From Paenibacillus elgii NBRC 100335 (GTDB lineage: Bacteria > Bacillota > Bacilli > Paenibacillales > NBRC-103111), in contig NZ_BIMB01000038.1 in the NCBI RefSeq assembly GCF_004000865.1, positions 1-64,000 of the forward strand: 64,000 nt of DNA. The letters are read 5' to 3'. Below are positions 50,700 to 58,891 of the stretch, one piece after another. The notes beneath the pieces are model-generated. The model had not been told where the DNA came from. It searched no databases and saw only the letters and a list, made by a program, of their open reading frames with translations. How positions within the stretch are numbered: position 1 is the stretch's first letter; every line of letters begins with the position of its first letter. Made by a program: the position numbers and the translations under genes.

Positions 50700-51566
50700 T
50701 TACCCGAATGCGGGGTCGGCAAGTGCAAACAACAGCTCGCGCCGGCCGGGCAAAGACGAAGCCCCGAGCAGCATTTGCGGCGAAACGGACGTCTCCCGAA
50801 AATCCAGCCCCCGGAGCCGGTCTTGAAATGAGACTTGAACGCCGGGAACATCAAGCTGAATCCGCCCCTGCCATTCTGCTATAAGCACTTTCAGCAGCCG
50901 GACAGCCATATCCGCGTCCGACGACACGAGAGGACCCACGACCAAGATGTCATCCTTCGCCCGGGCGAAGCCATAGCCTTGCATTGCGCCGGATGAATCT
51001 CGTACAGCCCATCCGCTGATTTTATGCTCATCGATGGAACGAAGCACGCGTTCTCGCCGGACGCCTGCGGCTGTCTGGTCCAGCTCGATCACCTCAGGCA
51101 GCACGGCTTCATTCAGCGGTACCAGATCTCCTTCAGCAGAAGAAGACCGTTCATGCCGCAGGCCTTCCGCAGGAACATCGTAGAGAAATCTGTGGGCGTA
51201 CCCGACCGTTTGAAAGCCGAGCGAAGTATACAGTGGAAACCCGGACTTTGTCGAAACGAGGGTAACCGCCGAGCCCGTCTTGGCCGCTTCCGCCAGACAA
51301 TGAAGCATCAGACGTTTTCCCAGTCCTTGGCCTTGATAGGCCGGATCGACGATAAGATGGCCGATGGAGGCCAGCGCTTGGCCGTACGCATAAAATCCCG
51401 CGCACGAAATCCATTTTTCTCCGTCCCGATGCCCGACTACCAGGCCCGTTCGCAAATACAAATCGGACTGCTTCGCAGAAAAGTGCCAACCGACGCTGCG
51501 GGTCAAGGCCAGCAAATGCGCACCGTCGCCGGCATTCATCGATCCCAGGGCATAAGGTTCGTTCAT
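50700..51566 (-). CDS. GNAT family N-acetyltransferase with C-terminal extension
   Basis: The 288-residue protein has a GNAT domain in the first ~140 residues (LIVDPAYQGQGLGKRLMLHC is the CoA loop; FPLYTSLGFQTVGYAHRFLY follows) and a second domain at ~150-288 (GYGFARAKDDILVVGPLVSS), like the YitI-type two-domain acetyltransferases. ATG 51566 overlaps the phosphoesterase stop by four bases and follows TTGGGAG. A longer frame to 51935 reads antisense-like sequence and is rejected. The substrate is unknown. Confidence 0.88.
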   Translation of the reverse strand: MNEPYALGSMNAGDGAHLLALTRSVGWHFSAKQSDLYLRTGLVVGHRDGEKWISCAGFYAYGQALASIGHLIVDPAYQGQGLGKRLMLHCLAEAAKTGSAVTLVSTKSGFPLYTSLGFQTVGYAHRFLYDVPAEGLRHERSSSAEGDLVPLNEAVLPEVIELDQTAAGVRRERVLRSIDEHKISGWAVRDSSGAMQGYGFARAKDDILVVGPLVSSDADMAVRLLKVLIAEWQGRIQLDVPGVQVSFQDRLRGLDFRETSVSPQMLLGASSLPGRRELLFALADPAFG

Positions 51567-52303
51567 CGCTCCCAATTCGTCCCTTCCACGTGATACGTCG
51601 TAAAGCCTCCGTTTTCGTCGATGACCAGACAGTTCAACTGCTGCCCGTAGACGCAGCCGCCGTCGATGCCGATTTTGTCGCCGCCGAACCATACGCCGGG
51701 AGAATCGTGCAGGCACGAGGTTCTCGTGTGACCGAAAATAACGGTTTTCTCGACCACGGTCGGATGACCATAAAACGGTTCGCGTATCCAGATCATATCC
51801 CGGGCAGGCTGTTCCTTCCAGTTGGGATACGCCGGATTCAAGCCCGCATGAACATAAATGAACCGCTCGTCCTCGTAAAACAAAGGCAGGCTGCCTAAAA
51901 AAGCCAAATGATGGCCATACTCCGACCGAACCCATTCTTTGGCGCTCTCGGTACGCTCCCGGTCGGTCCCTTCATTCGATTCAAATGGGGCATAGTAGCT
52001 CGCAAGTGTCTGCACTCCGCCGTATTTTAAAAATTTCATCTCTTCGTTCTCTTCGCACGGGCCTGTTACGACATCGACAAAGCGTTGATCGTGATTGCCC
52101 CGCAGCGCGATAACCCCATCCTCCCGAACCATGGTCATCACCCGTTCGACGACGTCCTTGCTTCTTGGTCCGCGATCCACATAATCTCCAAGCAGAATGA
52201 GCCGGTCCTGACCGGCGTTATACTCCGCAGCGCGCAGCAGTGCGTCGAAGCTCTCATAGCTCCCGTGAATGTCGCTGATGACTAATGTTCTGTTCAATGC
52301 CAA
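51563..52303 (-). CDS. metallophosphoesterase, bis(5'-nucleosyl)-tetraphosphatase/PPP type
   Basis: The 246-residue calcineurin-like enzyme carries all five metal/active-site motifs: VISDIHGSYES, LGDYVDRGP, LRGNHDQRF, VHAGLNPAY and FGHTRTS. It belongs to the PPP-type phosphatases acting on phosphoproteins or dinucleotides. TTG 52303 is preferred, since GGAAGGACAGG ends right before it. A more distal ATG would add about 15 residues without a site. It forms an operon with the acetyltransferase. Confidence 0.9.
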   Translation of the reverse strand: MALNRTLVISDIHGSYESFDALLRAAEYNAGQDRLILLGDYVDRGPRSKDVVERVMTMVREDGVIALRGNHDQRFVDVVTGPCEENEEMKFLKYGGVQTLASYYAPFESNEGTDRERTESAKEWVRSEYGHHLAFLGSLPLFYEDERFIYVHAGLNPAYPNWKEQPARDMIWIREPFYGHPTVVEKTVIFGHTRTSCLHDSPGVWFGGDKIGIDGGCVYGQQLNCLVIDENGGFTTYHVEGTNWER

Positions 52304-52499
52304 CCTGTCCTTCCGCTCTGATATCCTGTTCCGAAGCCATTCTGACAATAGGTAATTTTATCACAGCCGTTTGTCTCTGGATAGTGTTCCTTTGCCAGAC
52401 GTGCGGTGCATGCGTTAAGGTATCGTTGAAGAATTAGTACGATCAGCTCGAAAGTACGAATTCATACTATATACCGAATGGAAAGAAAGGATGTTTTGG

Positions 52500-52653
52500 A
52501 TGGGCACGTTTTATTTAGTCGCTGGAATGATTGCATTAGCCTAGGGTGGGAAGGGTTTCCCAGCAGCTTGAGATGTATGCCAATTTCGGACTCATCGTCA
52601 TTGGTTTATTCCTTGCGGGAATAGGCGATCATATGCGTAAAAACAAAAAATAA
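52500..52653 (+). pseudogene. frameshifted gene for a ~50-residue membrane protein
   Basis: ATG 52500 follows GAAAGGATG and encodes MGTFYLVAGMIALA before TAG at 52542. Removing one T at that point gives a continuous frame (RVGRVSQQLEMYANFG, then LIVIGLFLAGIGDHMRKNKK) to TAA 52651. The reconstructed protein has two membrane segments and a basic tail. The extra base is either a real mutation or a sequencing error. Confidence 0.6.
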
Positions 52654-52718
52654 GCTCACGCCAAAAGGTGCAGAGTATGTAATCACGGGGATAAAGGGTG
52701 TGGGAAAACGGAGGTGTA

Positions 52719-52753
52719 TTGCTAGATTAGTGCGGTAGTGCTAAATTCAATAC
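52719..52753 (+). promoter_or_regulatory. promoter placed for a leaderless tetR transcript
   Basis: TTGCTA (52719-52724), 17 bases, TAAATT (52742-52747), then only six bases to ATG 52754. No ribosome binding site precedes the ATG. Confidence 0.5.
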
Positions 52754-53374
52754 ATGGATACGAATAAACAAGGTAAAAAACCAAAAGAAAAGACTTTCAC
52801 GGAGAAGGCAAGAACAAAGCAAATTATCGAGTGCACCATCGATGTCATCACCGAAATCGGGTGTGCGAACACATCGATTGGAAAAATTGCACAAAAAGCA
52901 CACGTCAGCAAAGGAGTCATCACGTATCACTTTTCGGACAAAGAGGAATTGATGACGGGAGTCGTTGTCGATTTATATCAAAAAGCCGCCTCATTCATGG
53001 ACAAGCATCTGCAGAATCCGGACAATGCCATCGACATGTTGCGAGCCTATATTGTATCGAATTTACTTTTTATCAAAGAGAACCGAAAGCATGTGGCGGC
53101 AGTGATAGAAATCGTGACGAACGATCGCAACGAACAAGGCGAATTGCGCTTTGCCGGACAGGAGGAGGCCATTTATGCTCCGCTTGAAGAAATATTTCAA
53201 TACGGACAAGAAGTGGAGGGGACCTTTAGAAGCTTTTCAAAAAGGTTCATGGCGGTAATGCTGCGAAGCGCAATTGACGCTGCCGGGTATCAACTGGCAA
53301 AGAACGATCAGTTCGATATCGACCTCTACGCGGAAGAACTGCTTACGATGTATGATCGGGCAACACGCAAATGA
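52754..53374 (+). CDS. TetR/AcrR family regulator
   Basis: The 206-residue protein has a basic N-terminus (KQGKKPKEKTFTEKARTKQI), an HTH at ~25-65 (ECTIDVITEIGCANTSIGKI, HVSKGVITYHFSDKEELM) and a helical ligand domain with a TetR_C_6-like pattern. There is no ribosome binding site at ATG 52754, while a promoter six bases upstream suggests a leaderless mRNA. It stands alone, so its targets are unknown. A GC-rich hairpin (53379-53419) separates it from the convergent response regulator. Confidence 0.88.
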   Translation: MDTNKQGKKPKEKTFTEKARTKQIIECTIDVITEIGCANTSIGKIAQKAHVSKGVITYHFSDKEELMTGVVVDLYQKAASFMDKHLQNPDNAIDMLRAYIVSNLLFIKENRKHVAAVIEIVTNDRNEQGELRFAGQEEAIYAPLEEIFQYGQEVEGTFRSFSKRFMAVMLRSAIDAAGYQLAKNDQFDIDLYAEELLTMYDRATRK

Positions 53375-53378
53375 AAAT

Positions 53379-53419
53379 GAGGGCCGGCTGCTTGAGGCAA
53401 AACTCAAGCAGGGCCCTCG
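53379..53419. terminator. GC-rich hairpin between convergent genes
   Basis: GAGGGCC..CTGCTTGAG / CTCAAGCAGGGCCCTC around GCAAAA. The T run is poor, so termination is likely but not certain. Confidence 0.55.
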
Positions 53420-53445
53420 GTTATTCCACCGTTTGATTCCGCTTA

Positions 53446-54117
53446 CTATGCCCTCAACTCCAGCCGATAGCCAAGCCCCCGGATCGTACTGATCTTGAAC
53501 GAATGCCGGTCCTCGGGAAAGCGTTCGCGAAGGCGGTTCACATGAACGTCGACGGTCCGCTCGCCTCCGTCATAGTCGTAGCCCCATATATCTTCGATCA
53601 ACTGATCGCGCGAGAACGTTTTGCCGGGATAGCTGGCCAGCTTAAACAGCAGCTCGAACTCCTTAAGCGGAAGCGTGATGTTCCCCTGCCCTACGGAAAG
53701 CTCATAGGTAAGACGGTTCATCGTCAGTTCGCCGACCTGCAGCGTCTGCGACGAAGCGATTCGGTATCGTTTCAACAACGCCTTCACGCGGACGATCAGC
53801 TCTGCCGGCTCGAACGGCTTCACGAGATAATCGTCGGTGCCGAGCTCAAAGCCCTTGACTTTCTGCTTCGTCTCGCCAATCGCCGTCAGCATGAGCAGCG
53901 GCAAATCGTAAAGCTGCCGAAGCTGACGGCACAGCTCCCAGCCGTCCATATGCGGCATCATAATGTCGAGAATGACCAAATCCGCCTTGAACGATTCCAG
54001 CTTATCGAGCGCCTCCTGCCCGTGGGCGGCTTCATGCACCGTAAAGCCTTCCTGACGCAAGCATACTTTAACCAGCTCGCGGATATGCGGATCGTCGTCG
54101 ACAACCATGATTCTGCT
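53446..54117 (-). CDS. HssR-like OmpR-family response regulator, orphan
   Basis: The 223-residue regulator has a receiver domain with acceptor Asp52 in VILDIMMPHMDG, Thr in LMLTAIG and Lys in LVKPFEPAEL, then an OmpR winged helix (LPLKEFELLFKLASYPGKTF, IWGYDYDGGERTVDVHVNRL). The GKTFSRDQLIEDIWGYDYDG block is very like HssR, the heme-sensing regulator of Gram-positives. No HssS kinase or HrtAB transporter is next to it. ATG 54117 is used because TTG 54132 touches the AAAGGCGG site. Confidence 0.88.
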   Translation of the reverse strand, partial: SRIMVVDDDPHIRELVKVCLRQEGFTVHEAAHGQEALDKLESFKADLVILDIMMPHMDGWELCRQLRQLYDLPLLMLTAIGETKQKVKGFELGTDDYLVKPFEPAELIVRVKALLKRYRIASSQTLQVGELTMNRLTYELSVGQGNITLPLKEFELLFKLASYPGKTFSRDQLIEDIWGYDYDGGERTVDVHVNRLRERFPEDRHSFKISTIRGLGYRLELRA

Positions 54118-54221
54118 CATTTGCTTCGTCAACCGCCTTTCTGATGTTCAACTTCCTTCAACTAGGACTTACTTTACAACAGAAATATAAACTGGGTATG
54201 AACGACAACGGGTGCATACAT

Positions 54222-54250
54222 AAAAAATCCCCGCCGGAACGGACGGGGAT
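54222..54250 (-). terminator. terminator after the MEKHLA gene
   Basis: ATCCCCG / CGGGGAT stem on the minus strand, followed by TTTTTTA. Confidence 0.9.
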
Positions 54251-54253
54251 GTG

Positions 54254-54721
54254 TCAACAATATTCGAATTCGGAGAAACAGGCGGCTTGCCCTGCATAAC
54301 GGCCATCCTTATCCGCGATATTCCAAACCGTAGCCTTCTTAATATAAAATCTTCGTCCGCTGCGGGAGATGCGGATTCCGGTGTAATCGTCGGCATATCC
54401 TTGCTCCTGCACCTTCTTCAACAAATGCTCGCGCTGCGTGCGCTCCATCTCTTCCGCCGTATACCTCGACGGGGTACGGGTGAACGTCTCCCAATCCATC
54501 TCCCACAAATTCAGCGCCGCTTGGTTGCCGTAGTTCAACACCGGGTCGACCTCGGTCCCATGGGAGAGCACGACAATCGGCGACAGGAACAACCGCTCGG
54601 CTAAGCTGCCGGAGCTTTCCGGTCCAGGAAGCAGCTCGTTTCCCGTCAACCTGCGGTAACTGCGAATAAGCCACTCCGCATGGTCGGAGCCGGCCCCGAC
54701 GCCTCCAGTCGGTAAGATCAT
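54254..54721 (-). CDS. MEKHLA-domain (PAS-like) protein
   Basis: The 155-residue protein matches the MEKHLA domain: HAEWLIRSYRRLTGNELL, VVLSHGTEVDPVLNYGNQAA, LWEMDWETFTRTPSRYTAEE and QGYADDYTGIRISRSGRRFY. The domain is PAS-related and occurs in plant HD-ZIP III proteins and free-standing in bacteria, with an unknown ligand. Its ATG overlaps the HPr-like stop by four bases (ATGA). With that gene it forms the operon behind the c-di-GMP riboswitch. Confidence 0.85.
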   Translation of the reverse strand: MILPTGGVGAGSDHAEWLIRSYRRLTGNELLPGPESSGSLAERLFLSPIVVLSHGTEVDPVLNYGNQAALNLWEMDWETFTRTPSRYTAEEMERTQREHLLKKVQEQGYADDYTGIRISRSGRRFYIKKATVWNIADKDGRYAGQAACFSEFEYC

Positions 54722-54984
54722 ACTTGACGCTCCTTATTCTCCAGCATAGAGCTCATCATCTCGATCGCTTCCTCTTCGTCGGCGCCTTTCGTCTGGATCG
54801 TCAATCTTGTCCCGCGCCGGATCGGAATGAGCATCATCCCGAGGATGCTTTTGGCATCGAGCTGCATACATTCCGCTTCGAAACGGATTTTGATGTCGGA
54901 ACGGTATTGGTTGGCATACTGAACGATTTGCTGCAAATATTCGGGCCGCAGATCATCGGCAATAACAATTTCGTGAACTCGCAT
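54718..54984 (-). CDS. HPr-like protein with altered phosphorylation site
   Basis: The 88-residue HPr fold aligns without gaps to Bacillus HPr: the regulatory Ser46 is kept in QLDAKSILGMM and the end RGTRLTIQTKGADEEEAIEM is typical. The catalytic His15 is Glu, within DDLRPEYL in place of the usual TGIHARPA, so PTS phosphotransfer is not possible. Bacillus Crh is also His15-less but has Gln there and keeps ARPA. It may be a regulatory partner (CcpA or HprK) or serve another pathway. GGAGGCG precedes ATG 54984. Confidence 0.8.
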   Translation of the reverse strand: MRVHEIVIADDLRPEYLQQIVQYANQYRSDIKIRFEAECMQLDAKSILGMMLIPIRRGTRLTIQTKGADEEEAIEMMSSMLENKERQV

Positions 54985-55187
54985 GATACGCCTCCGGTAC
55001 TTAATAGTGGAAAGAGTATATAAAGTTGACTGTATTATACTGCAATTCCAAGGAGGGGAAAACGTTAGCATGCCCATTTTTTCCCTTAAGCAGGAAAATA
55101 CGCATGTTTCTCGTTTGTTCTTGCGGTGCATGACAAATAGCCCCGCAATCTTAAACGGAACGGAGCGTACGTTTAAGCTGCATCCCT

Positions 55188-55284
55188 CTTTGGCGGCTCG
55201 GCCGTCATCGCATAACTTATGCCTTAGACCCGGAGCTTTGCGTCCCCGCTTTTCAACAGGTTTGCCTTTATCAGTGAAGATGTT
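55188..55284 (-). ncRNA. cyclic-di-GMP-I (GEMM) riboswitch
   Basis: On the minus strand the aptamer core reads AAAGGCAAACCTGTTGAAAA, then GCGGGGACGCAAAGCTCC, GGGTCTAAGGCATAAG and TTATGCGATGACGGCC. The hallmarks of the GEMM-I consensus are all there: GGCAAACC, the GAAA tetraloop of the first hairpin, GGGACGCAAAGC, GGGTCTAAGG and the GATGACGGCC closing part. The GCATAA/TTATGC tip is the second hairpin. It sits ~30 bases after a strong promoter and ~205 bases before the HPr-like gene. No clear terminator follows, so the expression platform is not identified. Confidence 0.85.
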
Positions 55285-55320
55285 TTTTGCGTCCTTGCCC
55301 TGCAAGCGGCGCTTGATAAA

Positions 55321-55350
55321 ATTGTAAGCCTTCTCACTAAAATATGTCAA
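55321..55350 (-). promoter_or_regulatory. promoter of the riboswitch-HPr-like transcript
   Basis: TTGACA (55350-55345), 18 bases, TACAAT (55326-55321) on the minus strand. A second TATAAT nearer to the gene (about 55036) could be an internal promoter that bypasses the riboswitch. Confidence 0.75.
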
Positions 55351-55480
55351 GTAAATCCTTTACACCCTGGAAGCCTATCTCCGCATGTACAGTCGCCCAG
55401 CCGGAATCAGATCCGGCCGGGTCGCTCATGAACCGGTCGGGCAGCTTTCCTATAGCTCTTCAACGAAATGGTGAGGCGGT

Positions 55481-57067
55481 TTACATCGGCTTCAGCATTT
55501 GTCTAAAAGTAAACGCCAGCTTCAAACGAAGCAGATCGTTAATTTTTTTGTAATCGACTTCCAGCAGCTCGCCGATCTTCTCCAGCCGATATGCCGCCGT
55601 ATTGCGGTGAATCAGCAGCTGTTTGGCCGTCTCGTTAACTTGTCCGTCGTTCTCTATGAACGTTTCCAGCGTACGCAGCATTTCCTGCGAGTATTCCGGG
55701 TCCTTCTTCAAGAGCATCTCCAGCACTTCGTTGACGTAAGTCTGCATGTGCTCCTTAGGCACATCCTGGAACAAGTACGCGAGCTCAACCGACCCGAACT
55801 GTACCACGGCTTCCCGAATGCCGAGCCGGTCAGCCAGCCGGGACGTCTCCACGCATTCTTTGTACGCATCCCGCAGTTGGCCCGGCCTGTTCTTTTTATT
55901 GCTGATACAGATCCGAAGCGGAGCCCCGCTGTCCTCTTGCAGCACTCCGCGCAGACATGTATGCAGCAAGTCGGTCAGCTTCCCGTCGCTCCCGGGGGCA
56001 TCGACCAGAAAGATGGAGAACAAGCCCTCTTGGATGTAAAAATGAATAACGGCCATCTCCTTGAGCTCCGGATGATACTGCAGTTCCTCGCGGATATTTC
56101 GCAGCAGCCTCTCCTTTTCTCCGCAGCCCGCTTCCGGCGACACGAGGGCAAGCAGCCCGCGATACGCGCCTTGAAACAGCGGAATCCCCCGCCGGGCCGC
56201 TTCTTCCGTCAGCGCTTCAATCGTACCGCTCCCACGCAAATAACGGCTCAGCAGCACCCCCAGATCGTTTTGCGCCGCGTGGTTTCGATACTCATTGAAG
56301 ATCACTCCCATATGATATGAAATGATCTCTGCCGTTTGCAGAAACAACTCTTCCTCCACCTTCACCGGCACGGGATTCTCCGGAAAAATGACCATATAGC
56401 CGGTACACTCCTCGTGCTCCATAAGCGGCGCCCGAAAACATCGGCTTTCATCCACAAACGCCCACTGCGCTTCTTTCTCCCACGGCCAGCCGTGCAGCAG
56501 CTGCGAAGCTCCGAAAGACGTCGCATTGAATACGAGTTGACCTCGGGAACCGACAACGGCGATCGGATACCCTAATATACTCAGAAGCTTTTGAAAAAAA
56601 TGGTTTATTCGATCCGGCCTAAGTGCGAATTGCATAAGTCTCTTTTGTTTGTCAAGCACGGTGTGAAGAATTTGCGTATGATATTGCATTTCGACATGAA
56701 ACAATCCGTTCAAATTGTCGGAAAAAGAACATTCATAAGGTAATTTGATCAGGGGGAAATCGAGGCGGTTGGCTTCTTCTAGGATCGGCTCGGGCACCTC
56801 GTCCCAAAAGCGGCCAATCTTAATGCCGAGTCCGGCCGAGCGGCGCTGGTTCAACTTGCGAAGCAGAGGAATTGCATCCTCCGGGACGTCTTTCATCAAA
56901 TAAGCGGTTGTGAATACCATCTCGCCTTCCTTGATCCAATCGGCAATATGCGGCGTATCCATGACTTTAACCGATTTCACGAGGCGCGACGCACCGCTTT
57001 GTCCGGCAACAAGCTTTCCTTCGGACAACGGATAAATGGACAGCACTTGTTCGACGGTAATGTTCAT
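55481..57067 (-). CDS. PucR-family transcriptional regulator
   Basis: The 528-residue regulator has an N-terminal PucR domain (ITVEQVLSIYPLSEGKLVAG, VMDTPHIADWIKEGEMVFTT), a middle region with a GAF-like fold, the GGDEF-like/CdaR middle region (NRPGQLRDAYKECVETSRLA), and the PucR-type HTH_30 at the end (ETFIENDGQVNETAKQLLIH, NTAAYRLEKIGELLEV). Such proteins control purine, amino-acid or sugar-acid use. GGAGGTG precedes ATG 57067. No catabolic operon lies adjacent, so the target is unknown. Confidence 0.92.
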   Translation of the reverse strand: MNITVEQVLSIYPLSEGKLVAGQSGASRLVKSVKVMDTPHIADWIKEGEMVFTTAYLMKDVPEDAIPLLRKLNQRRSAGLGIKIGRFWDEVPEPILEEANRLDFPLIKLPYECSFSDNLNGLFHVEMQYHTQILHTVLDKQKRLMQFALRPDRINHFFQKLLSILGYPIAVVGSRGQLVFNATSFGASQLLHGWPWEKEAQWAFVDESRCFRAPLMEHEECTGYMVIFPENPVPVKVEEELFLQTAEIISYHMGVIFNEYRNHAAQNDLGVLLSRYLRGSGTIEALTEEAARRGIPLFQGAYRGLLALVSPEAGCGEKERLLRNIREELQYHPELKEMAVIHFYIQEGLFSIFLVDAPGSDGKLTDLLHTCLRGVLQEDSGAPLRICISNKKNRPGQLRDAYKECVETSRLADRLGIREAVVQFGSVELAYLFQDVPKEHMQTYVNEVLEMLLKKDPEYSQEMLRTLETFIENDGQVNETAKQLLIHRNTAAYRLEKIGELLEVDYKKINDLLRLKLAFTFRQMLKPM

Positions 57068-57140
57068 TTCGTTTCTTCACCTCCTGGAATGGTCTTTTGG
57101 CGGGTCTGATTTGATTTCGACGTAATCCCATGCAACAAGC

Positions 57141-57167
57141 TGTATCAAGATTAGATTACATGATACA
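57141..57167 (-). promoter_or_regulatory. inverted repeat upstream of the PucR gene
   Basis: TGTATCA (57141-57147) and TGATACA (57161-57167) form a 7-bp inverted repeat with a 13-bp centre, ~80 bases upstream of ATG 57067. A candidate operator. Confidence 0.35.
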
Positions 57168-57241
57168 TGTGTTTTTTAAGTGTATGTATTTAACGAATCG
57201 TAGCACCTGGGCTAAGTAGTCGCACTTGAGAGACAAGCATT

Positions 57242-57273
57242 AAAAAAGGAGCCTGATCTTTTTTTCAGGCTCC
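57242..57273 (-). terminator. terminator after the first Ig-repeat gene
   Basis: GGAGCCTGA / TCAGGCTCC stem followed by T on the minus strand. The same stem recurs at three more places to the right. Confidence 0.85.
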
Positions 57274-57343
57274 ACTCTAGCAAGTCCATCATTTAAAACT
57301 CGTTCGCCACATGAGGGGCGGGCTTTCCAACCGACTCGGTGAT

Positions 57344-58765
57344 TTACGGTGCCGGCTGAACGATAATAGGAACCTCATCGCTGATCCCTTTCCCGACCGT
57401 TTCCGCCGTAACCGTTAACTGCTCGCCGACGCGGAGTTGATGCCAATGCAGATCTATGGAAAAGGAACCGTCGGTGCTGGAGGGCTGGCTTTGAAGCATA
57501 TAGTCCGGTCGATTAATCGTTATTTCTGATCCGGGTTCGGCTTTCCCGGTGAGAATCCCGTTTACTGCGTCTACATGACCGATTATCGCAGGCGCATCCG
57601 TTTTCCCCACGGTCGGGATGGCGGTTACCGGAACCGGGTCGCTCTCCTTTTTCCCATCGGCCATGGCCGTTACGTACAGTTTTTCCATTGGGACGGTCCG
57701 TAGACTTTTAATAGAATACGAGCCGTTAGTTGTCCAGTCCCCTAGGATATGAGTTCCGTCTGCTTTTTTCAATCGCACGAAAACGCGCGTATTCGGCTCC
57801 GTACTGCCGCTAATCCATGGGCCATTCGAATAAACATTTCCCGATACGGTCGGGACTGAGCTTTTGGGTGAGGGTTGAACAATGGCGTAAAGCGGATCAC
57901 TAACCGTTTTACCGTAGGTTACCGCCGTTAATTTCAGCTTTTCTCCCAATTCATAAGAATCGATGTTCAGGTCTACGGAAAACGCTCCGTCTTCCCGGGA
58001 TGACGTTACTTGAGACTCCAGGCCGCTGGCTCGTTTGATCGTTACGACGGACCCTGGCTCGGAGAACCCCTTCAACGAGCGCTCATAGACACCCTTCGTT
58101 ACGGAAGGAGCCGCCGTTTTTCCTTTTAGCGGCAAGACCGTAACCGTGACCGGATCGCTTTCCCTTCTCCCGGGACCCTCTGCTTCCGCTACCAATTGCA
58201 GCTTTTCCCCGGCGGTTATGGGATAGGACGGCTTGACTTGCATCGTATAAGAGCCGGTTTCCGTCCAAGCGCCCCCTACCGCGCTGCGGGAACTATTTCT
58301 CAGTGTAATATATACGAGCTTACCGGGTTCCGTTGTGCCGCTAAGCCACCCGCCATTTATATAGACATTCCCTGCGACGGTTGGCTTAGACGTCTGCACC
58401 GACGGCAGTACCGGGATATACACGGTATCGCTAACCGTTTTTCCCGGGGCCTGCGCCCAAAGGGCCAATTGCTCCCCTCCTTTAAGTATCCATGGCCACC
58501 TATCGTATTCGTGATAGATCATATACTCGCCGTCCCATTTGGCGGTTCCTACCCTGTAGGTCCCGTCCGACCGTTCGAACGTGACTGTAGCATCTGGTTC
58601 GGCCCAGCCTCTTAAATAGGGGCTGTTATCATAGAGATCTCCGTCTATCGTCGGTGTTTTTGTTTTTTCGACACCGGCCGAAGCCGAGAAGGGAAAAATC
58701 GTGCTGACTAGCAAGCCTAACATAATCATGACGATGATTTGCCGATGTTGTGCTCTCAACAGCAT
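57344..58765 (-). CDS. secreted Ig-like repeat protein (downstream copy of a tandem pair)
   Basis: The 473-residue protein has a signal peptide (VMIMLGLLVSTIFPFSASA, about residue 30) and five tandem beta-sandwich repeats of ~85-90 residues. The recurring phrases are TPTIDGDLYDNSPYLRGWAE, PTVAGNVYINGGWLSGTTEP and PTVSGNVYSNGPWISGSTEP, each ending in a VSD(P/T)V strand. The pattern is that of the bacterial Ig domain Big_6 type. No sortase motif or S-layer domain is visible, so it is released or held by partners. GGGAGGTAG precedes ATG 58765. Confidence 0.85.
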   Translation of the reverse strand: MLLRAQHRQIIVMIMLGLLVSTIFPFSASAGVEKTKTPTIDGDLYDNSPYLRGWAEPDATVTFERSDGTYRVGTAKWDGEYMIYHEYDRWPWILKGGEQLALWAQAPGKTVSDTVYIPVLPSVQTSKPTVAGNVYINGGWLSGTTEPGKLVYITLRNSSRSAVGGAWTETGSYTMQVKPSYPITAGEKLQLVAEAEGPGRRESDPVTVTVLPLKGKTAAPSVTKGVYERSLKGFSEPGSVVTIKRASGLESQVTSSREDGAFSVDLNIDSYELGEKLKLTAVTYGKTVSDPLYAIVQPSPKSSVPTVSGNVYSNGPWISGSTEPNTRVFVRLKKADGTHILGDWTTNGSYSIKSLRTVPMEKLYVTAMADGKKESDPVPVTAIPTVGKTDAPAIIGHVDAVNGILTGKAEPGSEITINRPDYMLQSQPSSTDGSFSIDLHWHQLRVGEQLTVTAETVGKGISDEVPIIVQPAP

Positions 58766-58891
58766 CGTTCGCTACCTCCCGAATTTTAGAATAAATAAAA
58801 GAAAAACAAGACGAATCATACATAATAAAACTTATATGGATAATAATACTATAACATTACAAAATGAACCATCGTTTTTTTTGCGGAATGC

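Noticed and set aside
50700..51935. Longer version of the GNAT gene starting at 51935
   Set aside because: The extra N-terminal part overlaps the phosphoesterase gene in another frame and reads as Arg-rich shadow sequence; ATG 51566 has a site and a 4-base overlap.
54983..55327. 114-codon + strand frame between the HPr-like and PucR genes
   Set aside because: It is the complement of the riboswitch leader with no ribosome binding site.
54718..55350. Long version of the HPr-like gene starting at 55350
   Set aside because: Most of the extension is the c-di-GMP aptamer and leader; the good start with a ribosome binding site is 54984.
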